DNA of 64,000 nt from contig CAVSFF010000011.1 of assembly GCA_963727285.1 (NCBI GenBank), forward strand, positions 124,001 through 188,000, written 5' to 3'. Source of the DNA: CAITWD01 sp963727285 (GTDB lineage Bacteria; Actinomycetota; Thermoleophilia; Miltoncostaeales; Miltoncostaeaceae). Both the position numbers and the translations under genes were made by a program. Positions within the stretch are counted from its first letter, which is position 1, and each line of letters starts with the position of its first letter. Positions 35,005-44,230 of the stretch are shown piece by piece. Below the pieces are notes generated by a model that saw only the letters and a list, made by a program, of their open reading frames with translations, searched no databases and had not been told where the DNA came from.

Positions 35005-35078
35005 TGGGGCGTAGCCAAGTGGTAAGGCAGCGGGTTTTGGTCCCGCGATCGGGGGTTCGAATCCTCCCGCCCCAACCA
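35005..35078 (+). tRNA. tRNA-Gln (anticodon TTG)
   Basis: The cloverleaf can be drawn in full: acceptor arms TGGGGCG (35005-35011) and CGCCCCA (35068-35074), a D-arm with GTGGTAAGGC, an anticodon stem GCGGG/CCCGC around the loop TTTTGGT (anticodon TTG, glutamine), a short variable loop, and a T-arm GGGGG-TTCGAAT-CCTCC. The discriminator is A and CCA is encoded (35076-35078). The glmU reading frame begins directly downstream. Confidence 0.95.
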
Positions 35079-35104
35079 GGATGTCGGACAACTCGAGGGG
35101 GTTG

Positions 35105-36508
35105 GTGCAAGTGATCCTCGGCGCGGTGGTGCTGGCCGCGGGGCAGGGAACGCGCATGAGGTCGTCGCTTCCCAAGGTGCTGCACCCGCTCGCGGGCCGA
35201 CCCATGATCGGATGGGTCCTGGCCGCGCTCGAGGGGGTGGACGTCGCGCACACCACGGTGGTCGTGGGGCATGGTGCCGAAGCGGTCGCCGCGGCGCTGC
35301 CCGACGGCGTGACGACGCGGATTCAGGCCGATCAGCACGGGACCGGTCACGCAACGGCCGTCGGGCTGGAGGGGCTGCCGGAGGAATGTGACACGGTGCT
35401 CGTGCTCTGCGGGGACACCCCGCTCCTGACGCCCGATCTGATTGCGGCGCTCGCCGCCCAGCACGCCGATCGGGGTCCCGCCGTGACGATGGTCACGACC
35501 GTGCTCGACGACGCGGGCGCATACGGCCGCGTCGTCCGCGGAGCCGACGGAGCCGTCGTGCGCGTGGTCGAGGCCCGCGACGCCGATCCCGGCGAACTCG
35601 GGATCGGCGAGATCAATGCCGGCATCTTCATGTTCGGCCGCGCGGCCCTGGCGGGGGCGCTGGACCGGGTCGGTTCCGACAACGCCCAGGGTGAGATCTA
35701 CCTCCCCGACGTGCTCCCGCTGGTCGGCGGCACCGTCGACACGCTGATCAGTGCCGACACCGATGTCGTGCGCGGGGTCAACACCCGCGTCGACCTTGCG
35801 GCGTGTGAGGCGATCATTCAGGGGCGTCTGCGCGAGGACCTGATGCTCGCCGGCGTGAGCATGCCGGACCCGGGCGCCGTCTACGTCGACGTCGGCGTGA
35901 CGGTGGGCCGTGACACGGTGCTGTTGCCGGGCGTGCACCTCAGGGGTGCGACGACGGTCGGCGCGTCGTGTCTGCTCGGCCCCAACTGCCTGATCGAGGA
36001 CAGCACCATCGACGACGCGGCCCAGATCCTGAACGCCGTCGTGCGGGAAAGCCGTATCGGCGCCGGGACCAGCATCGGCCCGTTCGCCTACGTGCGCCCC
36101 GGGACCGACCTGTCGGCCAAGGCCAAACTCGGCACGTTCGTCGAAACCAAGAACGCCACGATCGGCGCGCGGGCGAAGATCCCGCACCTGTCGTACATCG
36201 GCGACGCGGAGATCGGCGAGGACACCAATATCGGTGCCGGCAACATCACCGCCAACTACGACGGATTCCGCAAACACCGGACGACGGTGGGGGCCCGCGT
36301 CAAGACCGGGTCGGACTGCGTCCTTGTGGCGCCGGTGACCATCGGCGACGATGCCATGACGGGAGCGGGCTCGATCATCACCGAGGAGGTTCCGGCGGGA
36401 GCCCTCGGCATCGCACGCTCGCGACAGCGGAACATCGACGACTTCACCAGGCGGGCGGCCGCAAAGGCGCGCGCGGCATCCGACACATCCGGGGGGCACG
36501 ACGCATGA
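35105..36508 (+). CDS. glmU: bifunctional GlmU (UDP-GlcNAc pyrophosphorylase / GlcN-1-P acetyltransferase)
   Basis: A 467-residue enzyme giving UDP-N-acetylglucosamine for peptidoglycan. The N-terminal pyrophosphorylase has LAAGQGTRMRSSLPKVLHPL and the LCGDTPLL loop. The C-terminal left-handed beta-helix shows hexapeptide repeats and KNATIGARAKIPHLSYIGDA, followed by NIGAGNITANYDG. The frame is open to an ATG at 35081, but that lies 2 nt after the tRNA and has no usable ribosome site. The GTG at 35105, with GAGG 6 nt upstream, gives the usual short N-terminus and is preferred. The stop overlaps prs (ATGA). Confidence 0.9.
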   Translation: MQVILGAVVLAAGQGTRMRSSLPKVLHPLAGRPMIGWVLAALEGVDVAHTTVVVGHGAEAVAAALPDGVTTRIQADQHGTGHATAVGLEGLPEECDTVLVLCGDTPLLTPDLIAALAAQHADRGPAVTMVTTVLDDAGAYGRVVRGADGAVVRVVEARDADPGELGIGEINAGIFMFGRAALAGALDRVGSDNAQGEIYLPDVLPLVGGTVDTLISADTDVVRGVNTRVDLAACEAIIQGRLREDLMLAGVSMPDPGAVYVDVGVTVGRDTVLLPGVHLRGATTVGASCLLGPNCLIEDSTIDDAAQILNAVVRESRIGAGTSIGPFAYVRPGTDLSAKAKLGTFVETKNATIGARAKIPHLSYIGDAEIGEDTNIGAGNITANYDGFRKHRTTVGARVKTGSDCVLVAPVTIGDDAMTGAGSIITEEVPAGALGIARSRQRNIDDFTRRAAAKARAASDTSGGHDA

Positions 36509-37500
36509 CCAGGACGAGCATCGACCGCGATGACTCAAAGCGGCTGATGGTGTTCGCCGGCCGCGCGAGCCGCGTGCTGGGCGAGTCCATTGCCGAGAAG
36601 CTCGGCATCGATCTCGGCGAGGTGACCCTCAAGACGTTCGCCAACGGAGAGATCTACGTCCGCTTCGAGGAGAGCATCCGCGGCGCGGACATCTTCCTGG
36701 TCCAGTCGACCTGCCAGCCGGTCAACGAAGCACTCATGGAACTTCTGATCATGATCGATGCGGCCAAGCTGGCGTCGGCCCACCGCATCAACGCCGTCAT
36801 CCCGTGGTACGGGTATTCCCGCCAGGACAAGAAGTCTGCGCCGCGCGAGCCGATCACCGCCAAACTCGTGGCCGAGCTCCTGCAGGCGGCAGGGGTCGAT
36901 CGCGTGCTGACGATGGACCTCCACGCCGGCCAGGTGCAGGGCTTCTTCCGGATACCGGTGGACCACATGACGGCCGTGCCGCTCCTGGTCGAGCACTTCG
37001 AGGAGCGCTGGCGGGCGGGGGAGATGCAGAACCTGGTCGTCGTATCGCCCGACGCGGGTCGCGCGAAGCTGGCGAACCATGTCGCCGAGAAGCTCGGCGC
37101 CGACCTGGCCGTCCTCACCAAGCAGCGGCCCGAACACAACGCGGCCGAGGTCACGCTGCTGGTCGGCGACGTCAAGGGACGCGACGCGATCCTGATCGAC
37201 GACATGATCGACACCGCCGGAACGCTCGTCGCAGGCGCCGCCACGATCCGCGCCGCCGGCGCACGGCGCATCTATGCCGCCGCCGTCCACGGCCTGTTCT
37301 CGCCGCCCGCGTTCGAGCGCCTGAGCGCGTCGGAGATCGAGGAGATCGTCGTCACCGACACGGTCCCGCTGTCCGCGGACGCGCCGACCGACCTCATCAA
37401 GGTCGTCTCGGTGTCGCGCCTGCTCGCCGATTCGGTCCACAACGTGTTCTGCGACGAGTCGGTCAGCGAGATCTTCGCGGGCGAGAACCAGCTGTTCTAG
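36505..37500 (+). CDS. prs: ribose-phosphate pyrophosphokinase
   Basis: A 331-residue PRPP synthase. It shows the ATP-binding RMVF-type start (KRLMVFAGRASR), the PWYGYSRQDKK block, the cation-binding DLHAGQVQGFF and the PRPP loop AILIDDMIDTAGTLVAGA. The protein forms PRPP from ribose 5-phosphate and ATP for nucleotide, His and Trp synthesis. It overlaps glmU by 4 bp. The glmU-prs-rplY-pth-mfd order is the same as in Bacillus. Confidence 0.95.
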   Translation: MTRTSIDRDDSKRLMVFAGRASRVLGESIAEKLGIDLGEVTLKTFANGEIYVRFEESIRGADIFLVQSTCQPVNEALMELLIMIDAAKLASAHRINAVIPWYGYSRQDKKSAPREPITAKLVAELLQAAGVDRVLTMDLHAGQVQGFFRIPVDHMTAVPLLVEHFEERWRAGEMQNLVVVSPDAGRAKLANHVAEKLGADLAVLTKQRPEHNAAEVTLLVGDVKGRDAILIDDMIDTAGTLVAGAATIRAAGARRIYAAAVHGLFSPPAFERLSASEIEEIVVTDTVPLSADAPTDLIKVVSVSRLLADSVHNVFCDESVSEIFAGENQLF

Positions 37501-37540
37501 ACCGCCCCGCGGATCCGTGGCGATTCGCGTGCGCGTCGAC

Positions 37541-37546
37541 TATGAT
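37541..37546 (+). promoter_or_regulatory. candidate -10 element before rplY
   Basis: TATGAT, the best -10 match in the prs-rplY gap, lies 46 nt before the rplY ATG. No clear -35 is seen. Confidence 0.4.
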
Positions 37547-37591
37547 CCGCGGTCGCCCCAGGACCGGACTACTCAGAGGATGCAGACCCGC

Positions 37592-38044
37592 ATGGCCCGA
37601 CACACCGTAGAAGCCCAACCGCGCAGCGAATTCGGCAACGGCCCGTCCCGGCGCCTTCGCCAGCAGGGCCTGGTTCCCGGCGTGCTGTACCGGACCGGCG
37701 AGGATTCCCTGCCGCTGGTGCTCAACGCCCACGAGCTGTCGAAGGTGCTGTTCTCGGCCGACGGCCGCAGCAGCGTGATCGATCTGGCGATCGACGGCGC
37801 CGCCGCGCAGCCGACGGTGCTGACCGACTGGCAGCTGGATCCGATCCGCAGCGAGGTGCTGCACGTCGACTTCCGGCCCGCGACCGATACCGAGGCGGCG
37901 GGCGGAGACGTCGAACGGCGTCGCGAGGCTGCCCAAGAGGTCTTCGTGGCCAGCAAGCGCCCGGCCTGGTTCGACGATGAGGACGAGTTCGGCGAGGGGT
38001 CCGGCGACGAGGGCGAGACCGTTGCCGAGGGTGAATCCGAGTAG
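37592..38044 (+). CDS. rplY: 50S ribosomal protein bL25 (short Ctc-like)
   Basis: A 150-residue 5S rRNA-binding protein. The bL25 domain (residues 1-95) begins HTVEAQPRSEFGNGPSRRLR and ends LHVDFRP. In Ctc/TL5 proteins a second beta domain of about 90 residues follows; here it is replaced by a 50-residue Arg/Glu then Asp/Glu-rich acidic tail. The ATG at 37592 starts the family consensus; an in-frame ATG at 37580 is also possible, though AGAGG would then touch it. Confidence 0.85.
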   Translation: MARHTVEAQPRSEFGNGPSRRLRQQGLVPGVLYRTGEDSLPLVLNAHELSKVLFSADGRSSVIDLAIDGAAAQPTVLTDWQLDPIRSEVLHVDFRPATDTEAAGGDVERRREAAQEVFVASKRPAWFDDEDEFGEGSGDEGETVAEGESE

Positions 38045-38814
38045 TGGCCGGCGGGGCGCGGCCGAGCTCGGCCGGTGCCCGTCTGCCCGCCGCCAAGAGC
38101 GCGCGGCGCGGCCTGCTCTGGATGACGACCGCCATGGCGTCCTCATCGTCTGAGCCCGCAATCGGACTGGTCGTCGGGCTCGGCAACCCCGGCGTGCGAT
38201 ATGCGCGGACCCGCCACAACGTCGGCCAGATGGTCCTCGAGGAGTTGGCGCGGCGCCTCGATGCCGGACGCCCGGCGACCCGCTTTGCCGGCACCTACCG
38301 CGAAGCCCGCGGTCCGGCGGGCCCGCTCGGGCTGCTGGTCCCCCAGACGTTCATGAACGAGTCCGGACGTTCGGTCGGACCCGCCGCCGGGTCGCTGCAC
38401 CTCGGGCCCGGGCAGGTGCTGGTGATCCATGACGAGATCGATCTGCCGTTCGGCGTCGTGCGCGGCAAGCGCGGTGGCGGGGCGGGCGGCCATAACGGGG
38501 TCCGCGCGGTCGAACAGGGGCTCGGATCGCGCGACTTCCTGCGCATCCGCGTCGGCGTCGGCCGCCAGCCGCCGGAATTCCGGGGCGACGAGGCCGCCTG
38601 GGTCCTGGCCAACTTCTCGGAACCCCGCGACGAGGTCGAGGCGTTGATCGCGCGCGCCGTCGCGGTCGCCGAGACCGCCTTATCCGACGGGATGGAGGCG
38701 GCGATCGCCGCCCACCACGCCCAGCCGCCCGGGTCCCGGTCCCGGCAGCGGGCCGAGCGACGGGTCGAGGACGTCCCGGCGGACGAGCCCGACGCGGATG
38801 CCGATGGCGGGTAA
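38044..38814 (+). CDS. pth: peptidyl-tRNA hydrolase
   Basis: A 256-residue protein including the Pth core (about 40-225), which releases tRNA from peptidyl-tRNA. The core shows GLVVGLGNPGVRYARTRHNV (catalytic His in RHNVG), TFMNESGRSV, the catalytic Asp in VIHDEIDLPFG, and GGAGGHNGVRAVEQ. A C-terminal charged tail is extra. The GTG at 38044 overlaps the rplY stop; ATG at 38122 or 38134 would give the usual N-terminus. The extension of 26-30 residues is therefore uncertain. Confidence 0.9.
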   Translation: MAGGARPSSAGARLPAAKSARRGLLWMTTAMASSSSEPAIGLVVGLGNPGVRYARTRHNVGQMVLEELARRLDAGRPATRFAGTYREARGPAGPLGLLVPQTFMNESGRSVGPAAGSLHLGPGQVLVIHDEIDLPFGVVRGKRGGGAGGHNGVRAVEQGLGSRDFLRIRVGVGRQPPEFRGDEAAWVLANFSEPRDEVEALIARAVAVAETALSDGMEAAIAAHHAQPPGSRSRQRAERRVEDVPADEPDADADGG

Positions 38815-41800
38815 CCGGGGCCCGGCGGCACTCGACGCCCTCATTCTGGGCGTGCCGGAACTGGCGGCGGCAGCCGCTCGGCTGGCCGAAGGTGAGGCCG
38901 CGGGCCGGGTTGCGGTCGCGCGACCGGCCTGGAGCTTCGTGCTGGCGGCGTTCGCCCGGGACAGCGCCCGCGCCGTGCTGGCGGTCTGCGCCGAAGATGA
39001 CGAGGCGCGCGATCTCGGGCTTGAACTCGAAGCCCTGCTGGGCCGCGCCGCCGTCGCGCTCTATCCGTCGCGTGGCGTGCCGGTGGACGGGCCGATCGGA
39101 GCCGCACCGCATCTGGTCGGCCAGCGCGCGCGGGCGCTGGCATCCGCGGACCGTCCCGGCACGATCATCGTGACCGGCGTTCCGGCGCTGGCCGAGCTTG
39201 TCGCGCCCGCCGCCGTCTGGACGCAGCCCATTCGGGTGGCGGCAGGGGAGACGATTCCGATCGACGGGCTGGTCGACCTCATGACCGGACTCGGCTATGA
39301 GCGCACCGCCCAGGTCGAGGAGCGCGGTGAGCTGGCCGTGCGCGGCGGGCTCATCGACGTCTATCCGTCGACGGCCGACCTCCCGATCCGGATCGAGTTC
39401 TTCGGGGATGAGATCGAAAGCGTCCGCGCCTTTTCCCCGTTTACCCAACGGACGATCCAGCCCGTGGAGCGGGCACTGATCTGGCCGGCGGTCGAGCCCG
39501 AGGCGCACGCCGACCGCATCGGTCCATACGCCGACCCCCACCTCGCGGCCGCCAGTCTTGTGCGTTTGGCGCCGAACGAACATCCGGGCGCGCTGCGTGC
39601 GGCGCGCGAGCGGTTCGCCGACGAGGCCGCCGCCGGCGCGCTGGTCGATTCCGATGCACTGGTCGATCAGCTCGCGGCCGCGTCGGGGCTCGACCTCGCG
39701 CCGCCGACGTCGGCCGACGCCGCCTTCGACGCCGTCCAGACCCGCTTTGCCACCCGCGGCCAGGCCGAAGCCGAGGGCGAGCTCGCCCGCCTGGCGCGCA
39801 ACGGCAACCGGGTGCTGGTGACCTTCGCCCGCCGCGGAGACATGGAGCGCGCCGCGCTGCGGGCCGAGCGCATCAGTCCGGTGATCCTCGCCCCCGGCGA
39901 GCTGCCGGAGCGCGGGGGCGTCGGGTTCGCGCCGCTCGCGCTGCGCGAGGGCATGATTTCCCACGCACTCGGCCTGGCGGTCATTCCTGAGACCGCGATA
40001 CTGCGCCGGCGCAGGTCGGCGCCCGAACGGGGGCCGGTGGTCGGGCGGCGCCTGGCGAGCTTCATGGACCTCCGGGTCGGTGACTACGTCGTCCATGAGG
40101 ACCACGGCATCGGGCGGCTGACCGGATTTGAGACGCGGACGGTGGCCAACGTCACCCGCGACTATCTTGCGTTGGCGTTTGCGGGCAGCGACCGGGTGTT
40201 CGTGCCGCACGACCAGCTCGACAAGGTCACCCGCTACGTCGGCGCCGACGGGTCCGAGCCGACGCTGTCACGACTCGGCGGCAAGGCGTGGGACAAGATC
40301 AAGGCGCGCGCGCGTGCCGCCGTGCGCGAGATGGCCGGCGAGCTGATCCAGCTCTACGAGGCCCGCCAGCGCGTGGAGGGATTCGCATTCCCGGCGAACG
40401 ACGAGTGGGTCGGCGAGCTCGAGCGCCGCTTCCCGTACCGCGAAACGCCCGACCAGCAGCGGGCCATCGACGCGGTGTACGACGACATGGAGCGTCCCCG
40501 CCCGATGGATCGCCTGATCTGCGGCGATGTCGGGTTCGGCAAGACCGAGATCGCGATGCGCGCCGCGTTCAAGGCCGCGGTGGCGGGGAAGCAGGTGTTG
40601 GTCCTGGTGCCGACGACGATCCTTGCCCAGCAGCATGCGTCGACGTTCCGGGAGCGTTTTGACGAGCTGCCGGTCTCGGTGGACATGATCAACCGCTTCC
40701 GGTCGCCGGGCGAGACCCGGGCCATCCTCGAGCGCTTTCGGTCGGGTGCGCTCGACGTGTTGGTGGGCACGCACCGCCTCCTGTCGATGGACGTCCAGCC
40801 GAAGGACCTGGGGCTGGTGATCGTGGACGAAGAACAGCGCTTCGGCGTCGCGCAGAAGGAGGCACTGCGTCAGCTGCGGGTCAAAGTCGACGTCTTGGCG
40901 ATGAGCGCCACGCCGATCCCGAGAACGCTGCAGATCTCGATGTCCGGATTGCGCGAGATCAGCGTCATCGAGACACCACCGCCGGGGCGCCGACCGATCG
41001 CCACCCACGTCGGCGAGTTCCGCGAAGATCAGGTCCAGGAGGCGCTGCGGGCCGAGCACGAACGTGGCGGCCAGAGTTTCTTTCTGCACAACCGTGTCGA
41101 GACGATCGAGAACGCCGCCGAGCGGATCCGCGCGCTGGTCCCGGAACTGAGCGTGATGGTGGCCCACGGGCAGATGCCCGAGCACCAGCTCGAAGACGTG
41201 ATGATGTCGTTCATTCGCGGCGACGGTGATGTGCTGGTGGCCACCAGCATCATCGAGAGCGGACTCGACATCCCCCAGGCAAACACCTTGATCGTCGAGC
41301 GTGCCGACCAGCTTGGGCTCTCGCAGCTCTACCAGATCCGCGGACGGGTGGGCCGCAGCAACGTGACTGCCCACGCCTATCTCTGGTACCCCGACGAGAC
41401 GGCACTCACACGCGAGGCGGCGGCCCGGCTGCGCGCCCTGGCCGACTACACCGAACTCGGCAGCGGGCTGCGGATCGCGATGCGCGACCTGGAGATCCGG
41501 GGGGCGGGCAACCTGCTCGGCGACGAACAGACCGGTCACGTCGCGGCGATCGGGTTCGAGCTGTACGTCGAGATGCTCCAGGAGGCGGTGGCACTGGGCC
41601 AGGGGACGCCGATCCCCGAGCGCGAGGTGCGGATCGAGATCCCGATCTCGGCCTACATTCCGGCCGACTACGTGCCGTTCGAAGCCGCCAAGATCGAGCT
41701 GCATCGGCGGGTCTCGCTGGCGCAGGACATCGAGGCGATCGCGGCGCTCGGCGACGAGATCGCTGACCGCTTCGGACCGGCGCCCGGCGGGGTCGAGGCG

Positions 41801-42061
41801 CTGCTCGCGGTGCAGCGGCTGCGGGTGCGCATGCGTGAGATCGGTGCGGCCCACGTCGCGGTGCGCGGCGGCCGCGTCGCCGTGGGCCCCGTGAGTCTCA
41901 CCAGCCAGCAGCTGCGATCGCTGCGCGAGGCGCATCCCCGGGCGATGTACGACTCGTCCCAGGGGAGCGTCTCCGTGCCCGCGCCGTCGGCGCCCGCCGA
42001 GCGGATCGCCGTGGCCGACGGGCTGCTGACGGCGCTCGCGGCGGCCGCCCCGCCCGCGTAG
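38798..42061 (+). CDS. mfd: transcription-repair coupling factor Mfd
   Basis: A 1087-residue translocase that removes RNA polymerase stalled at lesions and recruits UvrA. The UvrB-like N-terminal module has ALYPSRGVPVDGP, and RGGLIDVYPSTADLPIRIEFF. The RNA polymerase-binding domain contains VGDYVVHEDHGIGRL. The RecG-like motor has Walker A CGDVGFGKTE and DEEQRFG, followed by SATPIPRTL and QIRGRVGRS. The C-terminal TRCF domain ends the protein. It overlaps pth by 17 bp. ATG 38804 is an alternative start. Confidence 0.95.
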   Translation: MPMAGNRGPAALDALILGVPELAAAAARLAEGEAAGRVAVARPAWSFVLAAFARDSARAVLAVCAEDDEARDLGLELEALLGRAAVALYPSRGVPVDGPIGAAPHLVGQRARALASADRPGTIIVTGVPALAELVAPAAVWTQPIRVAAGETIPIDGLVDLMTGLGYERTAQVEERGELAVRGGLIDVYPSTADLPIRIEFFGDEIESVRAFSPFTQRTIQPVERALIWPAVEPEAHADRIGPYADPHLAAASLVRLAPNEHPGALRAARERFADEAAAGALVDSDALVDQLAAASGLDLAPPTSADAAFDAVQTRFATRGQAEAEGELARLARNGNRVLVTFARRGDMERAALRAERISPVILAPGELPERGGVGFAPLALREGMISHALGLAVIPETAILRRRRSAPERGPVVGRRLASFMDLRVGDYVVHEDHGIGRLTGFETRTVANVTRDYLALAFAGSDRVFVPHDQLDKVTRYVGADGSEPTLSRLGGKAWDKIKARARAAVREMAGELIQLYEARQRVEGFAFPANDEWVGELERRFPYRETPDQQRAIDAVYDDMERPRPMDRLICGDVGFGKTEIAMRAAFKAAVAGKQVLVLVPTTILAQQHASTFRERFDELPVSVDMINRFRSPGETRAILERFRSGALDVLVGTHRLLSMDVQPKDLGLVIVDEEQRFGVAQKEALRQLRVKVDVLAMSATPIPRTLQISMSGLREISVIETPPPGRRPIATHVGEFREDQVQEALRAEHERGGQSFFLHNRVETIENAAERIRALVPELSVMVAHGQMPEHQLEDVMMSFIRGDGDVLVATSIIESGLDIPQANTLIVERADQLGLSQLYQIRGRVGRSNVTAHAYLWYPDETALTREAAARLRALADYTELGSGLRIAMRDLEIRGAGNLLGDEQTGHVAAIGFELYVEMLQEAVALGQGTPIPEREVRIEIPISAYIPADYVPFEAAKIELHRRVSLAQDIEAIAALGDEIADRFGPAPGGVEALLAVQRLRVRMREIGAAHVAVRGGRVAVGPVSLTSQQLRSLREAHPRAMYDSSQGSVSVPAPSAPAERIAVADGLLTALAAAAPPA

Positions 42062-42085
42062 CGACGGTCCGACGGGAACCGTCGC
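42061..42085 (+). terminator. hairpin after mfd
   Basis: GCGACGGT (42061-42068) and ACCGTCGC (42078-42085) form a perfect 8-bp stem with a 9-nt loop, beginning in the last base of the mfd stop. No U-tract follows. Confidence 0.5.
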
Positions 42086-42128
42086 GCTGGGTGTTCCCGC
42101 GGGGGGCCGTGCTACGATTCCGCCCGCC

Positions 42129-43166
42129 TTGGGATCCCCGAAACGCTTCAAGATCACCCGCCGTTCCGCGACGACGATCGCCCTCGCGGGAGCGATCGCG
42201 GTATCGGCCGGATTGCTGTCGGCGTGCGGAGGTTCGAGCAGCCTTCCGAAGGGCGTGGTGGCCCAGGTCGGTGACTCGCAGATCTCCACCGACCAGCTGA
42301 CCACGGGGATGACCCAGCTCGCGGCCGCGGCCGCGTCGCAGGGCCAGACGTTCCCGACTCCCGGGACGGCCAGCTACCAGGCGGCCCAGCAGCAGGCTCT
42401 CCAGACGCTCATCCAGCTTCAGGTCGTGCGCTTCGAGGCCGGCAAGTGCGGCCGGCCGTGCGCGGTGTCCGACGCCGAGATCACCGCCCAGCTGAACTCG
42501 CTCGCCGCACAGCGTTTCGGCGGGTCGCAGGCGAAGCTGGCCGCCTACCTGAAGAGCATCGGCTATACGGCCACCGAGGCGCGGGACCAGGTGCAGTCCA
42601 GCATCGAGCAGCAGAAGCTGCAGACCAGCGTTGAGCGCAGCGTGACCTTCACTCCGGCGCAGGCCAAGGCCTACTACGCCGCCCACCTGGCCACCTACAA
42701 CGTTCCGCAGAAGCGCCAGGTCTCCCACATCCTGGTCAAGACCGATGCGCAGGCCACGGCGATCCGGGCGCAGGTGACCCCGGCCAACTTTGCTGCGCTC
42801 GCCAAGAAGTACTCGATCGACACCGGCAGCAAGAACAGCGGCGGCAGCCTTGGCGCGATCCGACGGACCGACGTGGTCGCCTCATTCGGCACCGCGGCGT
42901 TCGCCCTCCCTGCCGGCCAGATCTCCCAGCCGGTGAAATCCCAGTACGGCTGGCACATCATCTACGTGACCAAGGTCATCCCGCCGCACCACGTCGCCCT
43001 GGCGGCGGCACTGCCGACGATCATCTCGTCGCAGTTGGCTGCGGCCCGAACCGCGGCCTGGCAGAAGTGGGTCACCACGACGCTTGCCTACTGGAGCGCA
43101 CGCACCAAGTACGCGCCGGGCTTCGGGGCCGCCTCCTCGTCGGCCGGGACCTCGACCGGCAACTGA
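42129..43166 (+). CDS. PpiC/SurA-type peptidyl-prolyl isomerase lipoprotein
   Basis: A 345-residue exported foldase. A basic N-terminus and hydrophobic segment end in the lipobox LLSAC (Cys33). A SurA_N-like helical region follows (40-190), then a parvulin domain (about 195-290) with RQVSHILVKTD, LAKKYSID, SGGSLGAI and YGWHIIYV. It should act on secreted proteins at the outer membrane face of the cytoplasmic membrane, like PrsA. TTG is the start; a TACGAT -10 element ends 10 nt upstream, so the mRNA is nearly leaderless. Confidence 0.88.
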   Translation: MGSPKRFKITRRSATTIALAGAIAVSAGLLSACGGSSSLPKGVVAQVGDSQISTDQLTTGMTQLAAAAASQGQTFPTPGTASYQAAQQQALQTLIQLQVVRFEAGKCGRPCAVSDAEITAQLNSLAAQRFGGSQAKLAAYLKSIGYTATEARDQVQSSIEQQKLQTSVERSVTFTPAQAKAYYAAHLATYNVPQKRQVSHILVKTDAQATAIRAQVTPANFAALAKKYSIDTGSKNSGGSLGAIRRTDVVASFGTAAFALPAGQISQPVKSQYGWHIIYVTKVIPPHHVALAAALPTIISSQLAAARTAAWQKWVTTTLAYWSARTKYAPGFGAASSSAGTSTGN

Positions 43167-44182
43167 TGCGGATCGTCGGCCTCGGCCCCGGGGACCGCTC
43201 GGCGGTGCCCGCCGCGGCGCTCGAGGTGCTCGCGCGGGAACCGGAGATCGCCGTCGGCGAAATCGCCGCCGAGGTCGCCGAGCTCATCGACGGGCCGCGA
43301 TTGGTGGCGATCGGGGATCCGGACGGGCTCGCTTCGGACGTGGTGATCGCCGCCTGCGATCCCGAGGCATGGGCCCTTGCGCGCCGGTTCCCGGACGCCC
43401 AGGTCATTCCGGGCCGCGAGGCGCTGCGCGAACGTGCCATCGGGGCCCAGGTCGCCCGACTCGTGCGTGTCGGCGGTCGCCTGCGCCGCGACTGCCCCTG
43501 GGACCGTGAGCAAACGGTCGCCTCGATCGTGCCGTACACCATCGAAGAGGCCTTCGAGGTGGCCGACGCGGTCGATTCCGGCGATGCGGCCAAGCAGCTC
43601 GACGAGGTCGGGGACCTGCTGTTCCAGTCGGTGTTCCTCTCGCAGCTGTTCGAGGAGGACGGGCTCGGGGATCTCGGCAGCGTCGCCAGCGGCCAGGCCG
43701 ACAAGCTCATCAGCCGCCATCCGCACGTCTACGGCGAGGTTGCCGCGGCCGATGCCGCGCACGTGCTGGACATGTGGGAGGCGTCCAAGCGCGCCGAGCG
43801 CGCGGATCAGGGCATCTTCCACGATCTTCCGCCGGGGCTGCCGGCGTTGGCGTTCGCGACCAAGGCGCAAAAGCGGGCGGCGGCCGTCGGCTTCGCATGG
43901 GCCGACATCGACAGCGCGATCGCCGCACTGGTCGAGGAAATCGGCGAACTCGGGGATCGACCCAGCCCGGACGAGCTCGGTGACGTGCTGTTCGCCGCGG
44001 TCGCGGTGGCGCGACAGCTCGGGACGGATCCGGAGGTCGCGCTCCGCGCCACCGCGCAGCGGTTCCGACGCCGCGTGGAGCGCGCCGCGGCGGCCGCGGC
44101 GGCCGCAGGGGAGCGGTTCGAGGACCTCGCCGCCGCGGACCAGTTGCGCTGGTACGAAACGGTCGGTCCAAGCGCAAACTAG
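43166..44182 (+). CDS. mazG: MazG-type nucleoside triphosphate pyrophosphohydrolase with vestigial N-terminal domain
   Basis: A 338-residue protein with two MazG modules. The first (about 108-215) has the DCPWDREQT block, then SIVPYTIEEAFEVADAV and LDEVGDLLFQSVFLSQLF with its EEXXE metal ligands. The second (about 220-320) ends DELGDVLFAAVAVAR. The first 105 residues start MRIVGLGPGD, the opening of the tetrapyrrole methylases fused to MazG in Bacillus YabN, but the rest is short and lacks the other methylase motifs. It shares one base with the foldase stop (TGATG). Confidence 0.85.
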   Translation: MRIVGLGPGDRSAVPAAALEVLAREPEIAVGEIAAEVAELIDGPRLVAIGDPDGLASDVVIAACDPEAWALARRFPDAQVIPGREALRERAIGAQVARLVRVGGRLRRDCPWDREQTVASIVPYTIEEAFEVADAVDSGDAAKQLDEVGDLLFQSVFLSQLFEEDGLGDLGSVASGQADKLISRHPHVYGEVAAADAAHVLDMWEASKRAERADQGIFHDLPPGLPALAFATKAQKRAAAVGFAWADIDSAIAALVEEIGELGDRPSPDELGDVLFAAVAVARQLGTDPEVALRATAQRFRRRVERAAAAAAAAGERFEDLAAADQLRWYETVGPSAN

Positions 44183-44230
44183 GCACGCCCGCCACGCAAG
44201 GTTTTGCGGGCTGCAGCCGATACAGATCGG

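Noticed and set aside
40268..42304. A 678-codon minus-strand frame opposite mfd
   Set aside because: Antisense of mfd with typical His/Arg/Asp shadow composition.
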